A stretch of DNA of 39,039 nt from Cryomorphaceae bacterium (GTDB lineage Bacteria > Bacteroidota > Bacteroidia > Flavobacteriales_D > Crocinitomicaceae): positions 1 to 39,039 of the forward strand of contig JAIXUE010000030.1 of NCBI GenBank assembly GCA_027483605.1, in the 5' to 3' direction. The notes beneath the pieces were generated by a model, which had not been told where the DNA came from, searched no databases, and worked only from the letters and a program-made list of their open reading frames with translations. The position numbers and the translations under genes were made by a program. Below are positions 1-6,900 of this stretch, piece after piece. Within the stretch, counting starts at the first letter, position 1, and each line of letters opens with the position of its first letter.

Positions 1-34
1 CAGGAGGTCGCAGGTTCGAATCCTGCCGCCCCGA
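1..34 (+). tRNA. tRNA-Pro, 3' part only (cut by the window edge)
   Basis: The T arm is complete: stem GCAGG/CCTGC at 10-14 and 22-26 around the loop TTCGAAT. It is followed by the 3' acceptor strand CGCCCCG (27-33) and discriminator A34. CCA is not encoded. The anticodon lies outside the window. The assignment to proline rests on the GGTCGCAGGTTCGAATCC block and the CGCCCCG acceptor strand, which resemble bacterial tRNA-Pro, so the tRNA call is firm but the amino acid is an inference. Confidence 0.75.
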
Positions 35-35
35 C

Positions 36-66
36 AAGGGGGATGAGCAATCATCCCCCTTTTTTG
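36..66 (+). terminator. Intrinsic terminator after tRNA-Pro
   Basis: An 11-bp stem (36-46 with 51-61) around loop GCAA runs straight into a T tract. It lies directly behind the tRNA-Pro 3' end and separates it from the tRNA-Arg transcript. Confidence 0.85.
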
Positions 67-103
67 ATTAAAGCCGTTGTAAATTCATACTTTACAACAA
101 AAC

Positions 104-177
104 GGTCCCGTAGCTCAGCTGGATAGAGCAACTGCCTTCTAAGCAGTAGGTCTTTGGTTCGAATCCAAACGGGATCA
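104..177 (+). tRNA. tRNA-Arg, anticodon UCU
   Basis: The full cloverleaf can be read. The acceptor stem is GGTCCCG (104-110) with CGGGATC (170-176), including one G-U pair. The anticodon stem is ACTGC/GCAGT with loop CTTCTAA, which puts TCT at 138-140 and so decodes AGA. The T stem is TTTGG/CCAAA (153-157, 165-169) with loop TTCGAAT, and the discriminator is A177. CCA is not encoded. Its last 16 bases recur downstream at 328-344, as described for that repeat. Confidence 0.97.
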
Positions 178-178
178 C
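162..178 (+). repeat. Direct repeat copy 1, within the tRNA-Arg 3' end (att-like)
   Basis: The 17 bases 162-178 (AATCCAAACGGGATCAC) cover the 3' half of the T arm and the acceptor strand of tRNA-Arg. They are repeated exactly at 328-344, 166 bp away. Duplicated tRNA 3' ends are the usual trace of integration by a tyrosine recombinase. Confidence 0.8.
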
Positions 179-181
179 TCT

Positions 182-300
182 GACAAAATGCCTTCTGCTT
201 TGCAGAGGGCATTTGCATTTCAAGCCGTTGCGAAAGTTTTCGCAAAAGGCGTGAAAATGATAAATGACCGTATGAGCGCAGCGAATAAAGGCATTTTGTC
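182..300. repeat. 12-bp inverted repeat enclosing two hairpins
   Basis: GACAAAATGCCT at 182-193 is matched by its exact complement at 289-300. Inside lies a 13-bp hairpin (186-198 with 202-214, one G-U pair) that may terminate tRNA-Arg transcription. A second, 8-bp hairpin, TTGCGAAA-GT-TTTCGCAA, lies near 228-245. The whole structure sits between the tRNA-Arg gene and the duplicated tRNA end, so it could be a small non-autonomous palindromic element or an integration scar. No protein is encoded here. Confidence 0.6.
186..214 (+). terminator. Hairpin, possible terminator of tRNA-Arg
   Basis: A 13-bp stem (186-198 with 202-214, one T-G pair) with a TTT loop lies 9 bases after the tRNA. The T tract after it is weak (TTTGCATTT), so its terminator role is only probable. 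Confidence 0.5.
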
Positions 301-327
301 CACTGCACGTATCAAGGAAGGATCTAA

Positions 328-344
328 AATCCAAACGGGATCAC
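328..344 (+). repeat. Direct repeat copy 2 of the tRNA-Arg 3' end (att-like)
   Basis: These bases are an exact 17-bp copy of 162-178 with no tRNA body around it. Similarity stops abruptly on both sides, so this is a fragment and not a decayed second tRNA gene. Confidence 0.8.
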
Positions 345-361
345 ACATCAATCACTTAAAC

Positions 362-380
362 CCTTGATATTCAAGGTTTT
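362..380 (+). terminator. Hairpin with T tract
   Basis: A 6-bp stem CCTTGA/TCAAGG with loop TAT is followed by a run of seven T. It lies just past the tRNA-end copy. The rest of the gap to 631 shows no gene. A TAGCTTTG box at 495-502 matches the -7 consensus but is about 130 bases before the next start codon. Confidence 0.6.
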
Positions 381-631
381 TTTGTTTTTATGCGATTAGA
401 GTAAAACAGTTAATGTAAAATTTAACCTAAAACGCGCCCCTCTCCTCAACACAAAGCCCCTTCCTTTAAAGTTTCGTTTTTCAAATTATTGTATTAGCTT
501 TGAGTTGTAAGTTTTTTTTAACGGAAGTGCAGACTTTTATCTAGGCTCTATGAGTCCATATGTAGTCTTGGCCCACACTTCTTTGTTTTTTTAATCTTCC
601 ATTTTGGGGTCAAATGGGATAAACTACTATT

Positions 632-982
632 ATGAATAAATTATTTTTTAGTTTGGCACTCGTGTCAGTATTTGCTTTAAGTTCTTGCCAAGTTTCATTA
701 ACTACGGCGAAATTGAACAAGAAATACGACAATGCGCTCATCTCAAAGAGCATCAAAGAGAACATCAAAATTTATGAATCAGAAGCAGCCATAGACAGAC
801 CTTTTACTGTTCTGTCCGTGAATACATACGGTCCGTTGATTGTTATTCCAATTTTTCGTTCTTACAAATCAGTGATGTACAAAAAATTCTATAAAGTAGC
901 AGTACTTAAAGCAAATAGTACCAAAGGAGATGCTGTTTTGATCGAAGGAGTTGGCCACTACAAAGTGATCAAGTTCAACTAA
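632..982 (+). CDS. Small lipoprotein of unknown function
   Basis: This 116-residue protein begins with a type II signal peptide: a hydrophobic stretch at residues 5-18 ending in the lipobox LSSC, with Cys19 the likely lipidated residue. The mature part of about 97 residues is Lys-rich with short beta-like stretches, and I recognise no family in it. The gene stands alone, between the non-coding tRNA region and a terminator shared with the convergent DUF2752 gene. It probably faces the periplasm or is anchored in the outer membrane; its role is unknown. Confidence 0.8.
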   Translation: MNKLFFSLALVSVFALSSCQVSLTTAKLNKKYDNALISKSIKENIKIYESEAAIDRPFTVLSVNTYGPLIVIPIFRSYKSVMYKKFYKVAVLKANSTKGDAVLIEGVGHYKVIKFN

Positions 983-1003
983 TCTTTAGTCCACCTTAAA
1001 TGT

Positions 1004-1034
1004 AAAAAGCCTCTGAATTTCAGAGGCTTTTTTA
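1004..1034. terminator. Bidirectional terminator
   Basis: A 13-bp stem (1004-1016 with 1020-1032) with an A run on its left and a T run on its right can end both the lipoprotein transcript on the plus strand and the DUF2752 transcript on the minus strand. Confidence 0.9.
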
Positions 1035-1039
1035 ATGCA

Positions 1040-1366
1040 CTAAAAATACCCGTCAAAAAAGCGAAAGATCTTTTTATTGATCAATATGCCAAGTAGGTAA
1101 AACCAAATCATGACCATTAATGGCAGGATAATAAAAGACAGCTTATTGTAAGACCACGCTGCAGCAAAGTCAAAGTGAATTAAATGCATGATCGCACGCG
1201 TGATGCCACAACCAAAGCACTCTATGTCAAAAAGTCTGACGGAAAGACACAAGGATTCACCCGTGTCAAAATAGTTTGCTGGCAGTACCAACAAAAACAA
1301 AGGCGCTACCATTGTTAAAATGAGCAGCGCCTTTTGAGTAATTGAAAGTTGCTTATTTTCTTCCAA
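1040..1366 (-). CDS. DUF2752 family membrane protein
   Basis: A 108-residue inner-membrane protein with hydrophobic segments near residues 12-30 and 75-97. It carries the DUF2752 hallmark CFGCGITRA (Cys50, Cys53), a conserved CxxCGxTR motif of unknown function. Its first 14 bases overlap the 3' end of the upstream YqaE gene, so the two are almost certainly co-transcribed and perhaps translationally coupled. DUF2752 and YqaE genes often neighbour each other in Bacteroidota. No biochemical role is established for the family. Confidence 0.88.
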   Translation of the reverse strand: MEENKQLSITQKALLILTMVAPLFLLVLPANYFDTGESLCLSVRLFDIECFGCGITRAIMHLIHFDFAAAWSYNKLSFIILPLMVMIWFYLLGILINKKIFRFFDGYF

Positions 1367-1979
1367 GAATAATCACTAAAGCGTGAATCAAACCAGGGAA
1401 ACCACACAAAAAGGTAAGTAACAAGTTGATAGAACAACGCTTAGTCCACTCAGAACCTTCGTATAAAAACACAGCTAACGGTGGAATGATGAATGCCAAA
1501 ATAACATAAAGGATATAGTCATCATCATCTGCAGCTTTGTTAGACTTTGCATCTTTTTTCACGGCAGAAACTTGCTGCTTCATGGTCTTTGTGTTCAAAG
1601 ACTGCTGCGCTACTTTTCTAGAAAGAACTTGTTTTTTCTCAGTGTTTTGAGCCAAGGTAACTGGTGCTTCGTCATTAACAGTTTCGATTACTGGGCTTTC
1701 AGTTGCTGTGAATTCAGCGTTCGCAACTGTATTATCAGTTTGAACTGCATCATCAGTAGCAAGTGTTTGCATCTGGTTGTAAGTAACTTCAGCTGTTTGA
1801 GTCATAGCGCTTACTTCAGGCGCTTCGATGTTCTGCTCAGCATTTTTATCTTTTTTCAATGGAGAATGATTCCATGAGATATCCAATCCCGTTCTGTGGT
1901 ATCTTCTCTGCACTGAGCAAGAGCTCAGAATGGTGCTTGAAATAAGCAATACAATTAAAAATAATTTTGTTGTTTTCAT
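1353..1979 (-). CDS. YqaE/Pmp3 family membrane protein with lipoprotein-type N-terminus
   Basis: The last 57 residues of this 208-residue protein (about 152-208) form a Pmp3/YqaE domain: two membrane segments, with FIIPPLAVFL in the first and FLCGFPGLIHALVIIL in the second. Ahead of it is a lipobox (LSSC, Cys21), an RRY-x-G element at residues 26-31, and a long acidic, Thr/Gln-rich linker. Pmp3-type proteins affect membrane potential and stress tolerance in yeast and plants, but the role of this long bacterial form is unknown. It is the first gene of an operon with DUF2752. Confidence 0.85.
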   Translation of the reverse strand: MKTTKLFLIVLLISSTILSSCSVQRRYHRTGLDISWNHSPLKKDKNAEQNIEAPEVSAMTQTAEVTYNQMQTLATDDAVQTDNTVANAEFTATESPVIETVNDEAPVTLAQNTEKKQVLSRKVAQQSLNTKTMKQQVSAVKKDAKSNKAADDDDYILYVILAFIIPPLAVFLYEGSEWTKRCSINLLLTFLCGFPGLIHALVIILGRK

Positions 1980-2105
1980 AGTCTTGTTCTTTTATGGATT
2001 AGTAACCCAATATTAGTAAAAATTCTTAAACCGTCGTCATGTATGAAAAAAATCTGCACATAAAAAGCTGCTATGAACCTCATCATACACGCCATCTATT
2101 TGCAA

Positions 2106-2399
2106 CTACCTTACATGTTTTCTTGGGGTGTACGTAGCGGGTTGTTCGCCGAAAGCTTTGTAGTCAAATGGCGGCTCAAAATCGAAAAATAACCTAAGGT
2201 CAACCCCTAGCGCAGCCGCAATCCGGGCATAGGTCAAAACCTGCGGATTCGACTTCCCCGTCTCAATCACCGAAAAATTTGAAGTTTCCATACCGATCCT
2301 AAAAGCAACGTCTTTCTGCGACATTTTTTTCTCGTTGCGAATCTCCCGAATCCTTTTGCCAATAAGCTTTAGCAGCGCTTCGTCGGTATGTATAGACAT
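2106..2399 (-). CDS. XRE-family helix-turn-helix regulator
   Basis: A 97-residue cytoplasmic DNA-binding protein. Residues 10-70 form a Cro/C1-type helix-turn-helix, with IRNEKKMSQKDVAFRIGM as the first helices and SNFSVIETGKSNP around the recognition helix. The C-terminal tail of about 25 residues is basic and shows no sensor or protease domain. The gene is divergent from the membrane protein at 2528, and a perfect 7-bp inverted repeat lies between them over that gene's promoter. A role as local repressor of that gene, and perhaps of itself, is therefore plausible but unproven. Confidence 0.92.
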   Translation of the reverse strand: MSIHTDEALLKLIGKRIREIRNEKKMSQKDVAFRIGMETSNFSVIETGKSNPQVLTYARIAAALGVDLRLFFDFEPPFDYKAFGEQPATYTPRKHVR

Positions 2400-2473
2400 A
2401 AGCCGAAGTTCCTGCTTTTAAATCGGGGAAATGTTATGAAAAAACATAAATAAGTTAGAAAATTCTTTATAAA

Positions 2474-2494
2474 ATATGTAAATACATATATTTG
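2474..2494 (+). promoter_or_regulatory. Candidate XRE operator overlapping a TAnnTTTG promoter
   Basis: ATATGTA (2474-2480) and TACATAT (2483-2489) form a perfect inverted repeat with a 2-base spacer. Its right arm runs into TATATTTG (2487-2494), an exact Bacteroidota -7 box, 33 bases before the ATG at 2528. A protein bound here would block that promoter. Proximity to the divergent XRE gene suggests the binder. Confidence 0.5.
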
Positions 2495-2527
2495 GTGAAA
2501 AAATTAAAAGATTTAAACTGAAATAAC

Positions 2528-3046
2528 ATGATTCTTAGAAAAATTACTGCTGTTATCGCTGCATTACATTACCTGCTGAATTTTGTACGAGCAATTATTT
2601 TTTTGCCATATGAAATCAAAGCTTTTGGTAAAAATTCTGGTTTACGCTATGATATTTTTAAACCTATTTACGACAATCATGCACTTGATTTATTGGACAG
2701 TATAATAAATACAATAGTCTGGCCTCTATCGTCACTGGCCATGGTTGTTTTTTTACTCACCTTCTTGTTTGAGAAAAGTGCGAAGAATCAAATTTTAAAC
2801 GATGTCAATACAGCAACAAATAATGAAAATAGCCCAAATCTAAATGACCAACCCTCCGCAGGTTTGAATATTGTTTCATTTTTAATCCCATTAGTAGGCT
2901 TAATCATCTATCTCACAGAACGAGAAAGAGCTCCAAGAAAGGCGGCTTCTGCGGGCAAGGCTGCTCTTTGGGGTGTGGGTGTTACTGTTCTTTTGACTTT
3001 GATTTCATTTTTGGTGACACTTTCACTTTTAAGTAGTGTTGGTTAA
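2528..3046 (+). CDS. Membrane protein of unknown function
   Basis: This 172-residue protein has about four hydrophobic segments: residues 4-28, 61-82, 113-128 and 145-170. The first pair and second pair are separated by an Asn-rich loop. The C-terminal half (SFLIPLVGLIIYLTERERAPRKAAS and on) resembles the short two-helix module found at the C-terminus of many small bacterial zinc-ribbon or DUF membrane proteins, but no zinc ribbon is present here. It is divergent from the XRE regulator and preceded by a palindrome that overlaps its promoter. Function unknown. Confidence 0.75.
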   Translation: MILRKITAVIAALHYLLNFVRAIIFLPYEIKAFGKNSGLRYDIFKPIYDNHALDLLDSIINTIVWPLSSLAMVVFLLTFLFEKSAKNQILNDVNTATNNENSPNLNDQPSAGLNIVSFLIPLVGLIIYLTERERAPRKAASAGKAALWGVGVTVLLTLISFLVTLSLLSSVG

Positions 3047-3125
3047 TCCATCAGGAATATGATAAAGGCGTGCGAATTTTCAGTTTCGATAGCGCTGTTT
3101 GTAAAGTAATAGTTAAATAGTAAAT

Positions 3126-4385
3126 ATGAAAAAAATCCTTACCTCCATCCTCCTCACCATTTGCGCAACAACCTTCGCCCAAATTCCATCCTATGTTCCT
3201 TCCAATGGTCTTGTTGGTTGGTGGCCATTTAATGGCAATGCCAATGACGAAAGTGGAAATGGAAATAATGGGACGGTGAATGGGGCGACATTGACTAGTG
3301 ATAGAAATGGAGTTACGAATAAAGCTTATAATTTTGATGGGATTGATGATTTTATTGAAGTCGATATAAATACTACATTACCAATTGGATTATCAATTTC
3401 TGTTTGGATTAATTCAAATTTACCAAATTCACAATTTGAACATAAAGGAATAGTTTGGTCAAGATTATCTGGTCCATCACCTAATCCACCATTTCCTGCA
3501 AACCAAGCAACTGGGATTATGATTCATCCAGATGGTATTTTATGTACTGCTAGTGATGGTAATTCAATTGTTCAATTACAAGATACAGGACAATTTTATA
3601 ATGATGCATCTTGGTTTCATTTGGTTTTTACATATGAGGCTAATTCAGGTCTGACTAAAATTTTTGTTAATGGTATTGAAACAATATCAATGCAATCATT
3701 AAACTTGTCACCTATAGATTTAGCATATAATACTATAAAAATTGGTAAAGATGAAATTACTGGTTATGGTAATCGCCATTGGAATGGATTAATTGACGAC
3801 ATCGGTATTTGGAACAGAGCTTTATCAGAAGTAGAAATCGCGACATTATTTTCAGGTTGTAATCTTTCTGTTACAACTCAACCACAAGATCAAAATGTAA
3901 CTACATCGCTTGGGACTGCTAGTTTTAGTACAGCGACTTTAAGCCAGACATCTTCATATCAATGGCAAACAAATTTGGGTGTCGGATTTCAAAACCTAAG
4001 CAATGCAGGGCAATATAGTGGTGCAACAAGTGCGACTTTGACGGTTTCGAGTTTAAGTATTTCAAACAACAATCAGGTTTTTCGCTGCATTATTAATGAG
4101 GGAGTCTGCGTAGATACTACTTCAGAAGCAATTTTGACCATTATTGACGATGCTAGTGTCCAATCCAACACCCCAACCACCTTCAAACTTTACCCGAATC
4201 CGGTGAAGGATGAGTTGTTCATTAAAGGGATGTTAGAGGCAGTGTTGCCATTTGAGGTTTACAGTACTGATGGCAAGAAAGTGTTGAGTGGCACTACGTC
4301 TGGTTCGATAGATGTGGGCGCGCTTAAAAAAGGAAGTTATCAGTTGAAAATGAAGGAACAGACGATACCGTTTGTGAAGCAGTAA
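3126..4385 (+). CDS. Secreted LamG-domain protein with T9SS type A sorting signal
   Basis: The 419-residue protein has a signal peptide (1-18, cleaved after TFA), then a concanavalin-like LamG_3 domain (about 26-245) with the typical opening GLVGWWPFNGNANDESGNGN and the ending WNGLIDDIGIWNRALS. An Ig-like region (about 246-341) follows, and a T9SS type A sorting domain (about 353-419) opens with FKLYPNPVKDELFIKG. It should be exported by T9SS and attached to the cell surface or released; LamG domains commonly bind glycans or proteins. The middle of the gene is much more AT-rich than its two ends, suggesting a domain-level mosaic. Confidence 0.92.
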   Translation: MKKILTSILLTICATTFAQIPSYVPSNGLVGWWPFNGNANDESGNGNNGTVNGATLTSDRNGVTNKAYNFDGIDDFIEVDINTTLPIGLSISVWINSNLPNSQFEHKGIVWSRLSGPSPNPPFPANQATGIMIHPDGILCTASDGNSIVQLQDTGQFYNDASWFHLVFTYEANSGLTKIFVNGIETISMQSLNLSPIDLAYNTIKIGKDEITGYGNRHWNGLIDDIGIWNRALSEVEIATLFSGCNLSVTTQPQDQNVTTSLGTASFSTATLSQTSSYQWQTNLGVGFQNLSNAGQYSGATSATLTVSSLSISNNNQVFRCIINEGVCVDTTSEAILTIIDDASVQSNTPTTFKLYPNPVKDELFIKGMLEAVLPFEVYSTDGKKVLSGTTSGSIDVGALKKGSYQLKMKEQTIPFVKQ

Positions 4386-4431
4386 CTTACTATTGAAAAG
4401 GATATAAAGTGTTAGATTATAATTTAAAATC

Positions 4432-5100
4432 ATGAAGAAATTATTACACCTTACAATAGTTACTTTTTTGCTAACTTCTTGCAACAACAGTGCGGACAAA
4501 AGATTTGATTCGAATGATAAAAATGGATTAGATTTTGAGGAATCTAAGGTTGCATCAAATGAGAAATCATCAAAAACTGAAAATAAGGATGAACAAAGTT
4601 CAATTTCCAAAATTGAATCAAGAAATCAAACAGTTAACCGATTTACTGGATTAGATTATCGTCCTTTTCTTGGTGTAAATAAGAACAGTGAAGAGTATGT
4701 GAATTTGCTTATGCAATACAGTATTAATCCAAAGAATAAAATGATTCGATTTAAAGAGAATGACGATATTATTTATAATGTTATTTTCAATGAAGAATGT
4801 CCTGGAGATAAATTACCATGGAACTCGAATTATTTTTTTACTGAAAAAATAGTCTTAGACAAATACGGAGAGCCTAATCTAAAACTAAAATTGAAAGGGG
4901 GGCATTACTCAATGATATACTATTATAATAATCCCAAGTTGGCATTTCGATTTATGGGATATTATCCACCACTAAAAGACGATCCAGAAAGAGGGGATAC
5001 AACTATTGTAAATTCACCCAAGTTGGCAGCAATTAATATTGTGGAAATGTCAGAAATAAGCAAATTACTTGAGACGGGTCAATATTTCAATGTTAAATAA
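4432..5100 (+). CDS. Lipoprotein of unknown function
   Basis: A 222-residue protein with a lipoprotein signal (LLTSC, Cys17), then a low-complexity Ser/Lys/Glu/Asn linker to about residue 65 and a folded domain of about 150 residues that I do not recognise. The domain contains aromatic-rich stretches such as YYYNNPKLAFRFMGYYPP. The coding sequence is strongly AT-rich, like its neighbours. It ends 6 bases before the FISUMP gene, so the two are probably one transcript and may work together at the cell envelope. Confidence 0.8.
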   Translation: MKKLLHLTIVTFLLTSCNNSADKRFDSNDKNGLDFEESKVASNEKSSKTENKDEQSSISKIESRNQTVNRFTGLDYRPFLGVNKNSEEYVNLLMQYSINPKNKMIRFKENDDIIYNVIFNEECPGDKLPWNSNYFFTEKIVLDKYGEPNLKLKLKGGHYSMIYYYNNPKLAFRFMGYYPPLKDDPERGDTTIVNSPKLAAINIVEMSEISKLLETGQYFNVK

Positions 5101-5106
5101 TTATAC

Positions 5107-6279
5107 ATGATTAAAGTATACTACACCATCTTTCTTATTTTTTCCTTAAATATTTCATTTGGACAGGTTAACCCGAATATTCAAAATTGGCAAACTAATG
5201 ATTGTAAGCTAACTTCGTTTTCAAATGGAGAAGTAATCCCGTATGCTCAAACACCACGAGAATGGAAAGATTACTGTACTAATAAAAGACCATGTTATAT
5301 GAAGACTAAACAAGGGTCTTTTTTGTACAATTATTATTCTATTGTGGATAAAAGAGGAATCGCACCGAAAGGATACAAAGTTGCTTCAATTAATGATTTT
5401 GAAGACTTGTTAATTTCATTAGATCATAGCAGTGGATCTACTTCTGCTCAACAATTATTAAACTATAACTTTTATATAGAGGGTTGGGATGAAAAAGCTG
5501 GCGAATTGTCCAGTAAGGAGTATAAAGGATTCAATACTATTGGATTCAATACTGAAAAAACAGGGTATATAGATTTCTACGGTATGTGGGGTGGAATTGG
5601 AGGAGATAGTGAAATTGATAATAAATATGTTGATATCCTCGATATTAATTCTGATTTACCTTGCTCTTTTTGGTGGACGACTAGTACAGATGGTTTATTA
5701 GGTGTATTTAGTTTAGGGTATTGTTCTGAAGATTGGATCGGCTACCAGAATGAGGAATTAGGCTTTACCTATGTTGGTCCAGGAAGTGAGTATCAATTAG
5801 ATATGATGGGATTCAGTGTTAGGTTTGTAAAGTCAATAGAATCCGGTGAAGAAAAATTGGATGCTAGCTTTCAGCCGATAGAAGAAGATTTTGAAAAGCT
5901 ATTTTTTGGTGATACTTGGGTAATTACCAATCTTTATCCTGTACCTAATTATAAACCAGATGGCAAATGGTTGCATATTGAAAAGGAAGATGATAATAAA
6001 ACTTATATTGTTCAAGGTGAAGATCAAAATATAGAGTCAGTTCAACTGGTAGATATAGTCTATTCTGAAAATAAAATTCGATTGAATATCACTGCAAAAT
6101 TTTCTATTGACGTAATTTATCCACAAGGTATAATTACAAACGAGTACGGTGATAAGGAGTGGGAAATGGCTGGGATTATAATAGTTGAGGATGGTATTGA
6201 AAAATATAGTGGGATAATTCAAAAGGGGCCGAATGGAAGAATTCCATTAAAAGAAAATTGGCCAGGAAATATTAAATAG
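5107..6279 (+). CDS. Secreted FISUMP-domain protein
   Basis: This 390-residue protein has a signal peptide (1-20, ending SFGQ). Residues about 30-245 match the Fibrobacter succinogenes major paralogous (FISUMP) domain: NYYSIVDKRGIAPKGYKVAS, then SFWWTTSTDG, and the closing GFSVRFVKS. The rest (about 255-390) is an unrecognised beta-rich domain. No T9SS sorting domain is seen, so it is probably periplasmic or exported by another route. FISUMP proteins are expanded in Bacteroidota and Fibrobacterota surface proteomes, without a known activity. It is coupled to the lipoprotein upstream and ends before a clear terminator. Confidence 0.85.
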   Translation: MIKVYYTIFLIFSLNISFGQVNPNIQNWQTNDCKLTSFSNGEVIPYAQTPREWKDYCTNKRPCYMKTKQGSFLYNYYSIVDKRGIAPKGYKVASINDFEDLLISLDHSSGSTSAQQLLNYNFYIEGWDEKAGELSSKEYKGFNTIGFNTEKTGYIDFYGMWGGIGGDSEIDNKYVDILDINSDLPCSFWWTTSTDGLLGVFSLGYCSEDWIGYQNEELGFTYVGPGSEYQLDMMGFSVRFVKSIESGEEKLDASFQPIEEDFEKLFFGDTWVITNLYPVPNYKPDGKWLHIEKEDDNKTYIVQGEDQNIESVQLVDIVYSENKIRLNITAKFSIDVIYPQGIITNEYGDKEWEMAGIIIVEDGIEKYSGIIQKGPNGRIPLKENWPGNIK

Positions 6280-6300
6280 TAAATATGTTCAGAATTTACA

Positions 6301-6320
6301 GCCCCGCAAGGGGCTTTTTT
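6301..6320 (+). terminator. Intrinsic terminator of the FISUMP gene
   Basis: The stem GCCCC/GGGGC with loop GCAA is followed by six T. It lies 21 bases after the stop codon. Confidence 0.92.
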
Positions 6321-6327
6321 ATTGCTC

Positions 6328-6480
6328 CTACTCCTCAAATTCATCAATTTCTATTACAAATTGCAGTTTTTTACTAGAGGATAGAAAAGTGAAGATGTAA
6401 CGAGAAATGTGTGGTGATTTAAACCATTTTTGCTTTCTCTGAATAAATTTTATAGGGTAAGGTAGTGATGTAATGATCAC
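6328..6480 (-). CDS. Possible small ORF (50 aa) with GTG start, or frameshifted 3' half
   Basis: An open frame reads VIITSLPYPIKFIQR at its start and FVIEIDEFEE at its end. Its GTG start overlaps the TGA stop of the upstream 55-residue ORF in a GTGA arrangement typical of translational coupling. The frame stays open upstream of the GTG for 9 more codons without an ATG. The alternative is that this and the 55-residue frame are two pieces of one frameshifted gene of about 105 codons. No family recognised. Confidence 0.28.
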   Translation of the reverse strand: MIITSLPYPIKFIQRKQKWFKSPHISRYIFTFLSSSKKLQFVIEIDEFEE

Positions 6481-6644
6481 CTTACTAACAAAATGGATCG
6501 TTGGCCATTAGGGTGAAGCTTGTTCAGTTTATGGGCCGGTACTTTATTGCTTTTCATTGATTCTTTTGTTAAAAGCGTTTTGCCATCTGCTTGAGGCGGA
6601 GGGCTTTGCTTTAAACTAGAAGGATGATTGGCAGTGGTATCCAT
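6477..6644 (-). CDS. Possible small ORF (55 aa) behind a consensus promoter
   Basis: The frame encodes a basic, Pro/Ser-rich peptide starting MDTTANHPSSLKQSPPPQ. No domain or membrane segment is visible. What supports it is the promoter: TTG, 19 bases, TAATTTTG, then four bases and the ATG. Several solid genes in this window (for example trxA) show the same spacing. It may be a true small protein or the 5' part of a decayed gene that continues at 6328-6480. Confidence 0.38.
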   Translation of the reverse strand: MDTTANHPSSLKQSPPPQADGKTLLTKESMKSNKVPAHKLNKLHPNGQRSILLVR

Positions 6645-6648
6645 AGGA

Positions 6649-6678
6649 CAAAATTACTTAAAATTATATTCAGAGCAA
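6649..6678 (-). promoter_or_regulatory. Consensus promoter TTG-N19-TAATTTTG
   Basis: On the minus strand, TTG (6678-6676), 19 bases and TAATTTTG (6656-6649) match the Bacteroidota -33/-7 consensus exactly. The -7 box ends 4 bases before the ATG at 6644, predicting a leaderless or near-leaderless transcript. Confidence 0.5.
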
Positions 6679-6740
6679 TAAACTTACTTGGTATCAGATA
6701 AATACAATTCAGTAATACTACTTAGTAGCGTTGAATAATC

Positions 6741-6890
6741 TTAACCTCTTCTCTTCCTCTCTTTTGAAGTGCTTGTGCTCTTGAGAAATGCAACTTGAGC
6801 CAAGGCTTCTTGCAAGGTGATTGGTGACTGCTTGGATAGTGCTTCCATGCCTAACTTTGCTCTTTCCCGAAATGATAGATTTGATTTCAT
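6741..6890 (-). CDS. Possible small protein (49 aa)
   Basis: The peptide starts MKSNLSFRERAKLGMEAL and ends in a basic cluster (KERKRRG). It looks like two amphipathic helices, and the phrase SPITLQEALAQVAFLK is reminiscent of small antitoxin-type proteins, though no toxin partner is visible. A purine-rich stretch (GAGAAAG) precedes the ATG. The ORF starts 10 bases after the stop of the 235-residue gene, so the two could share a transcript. No family assigned. Confidence 0.42.
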   Translation of the reverse strand: MKSNLSFRERAKLGMEALSKQSPITLQEALAQVAFLKSTSTSKERKRRG

Positions 6891-6900
6891 TTTTTCTTTC

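Noticed and set aside
51-334. Two minus-strand frames of 80-85 codons across the tRNA-Arg
   Set aside because: They are antisense to the tRNA gene and include its complement (a well-known source of false proteins); no start signal or codon pattern.
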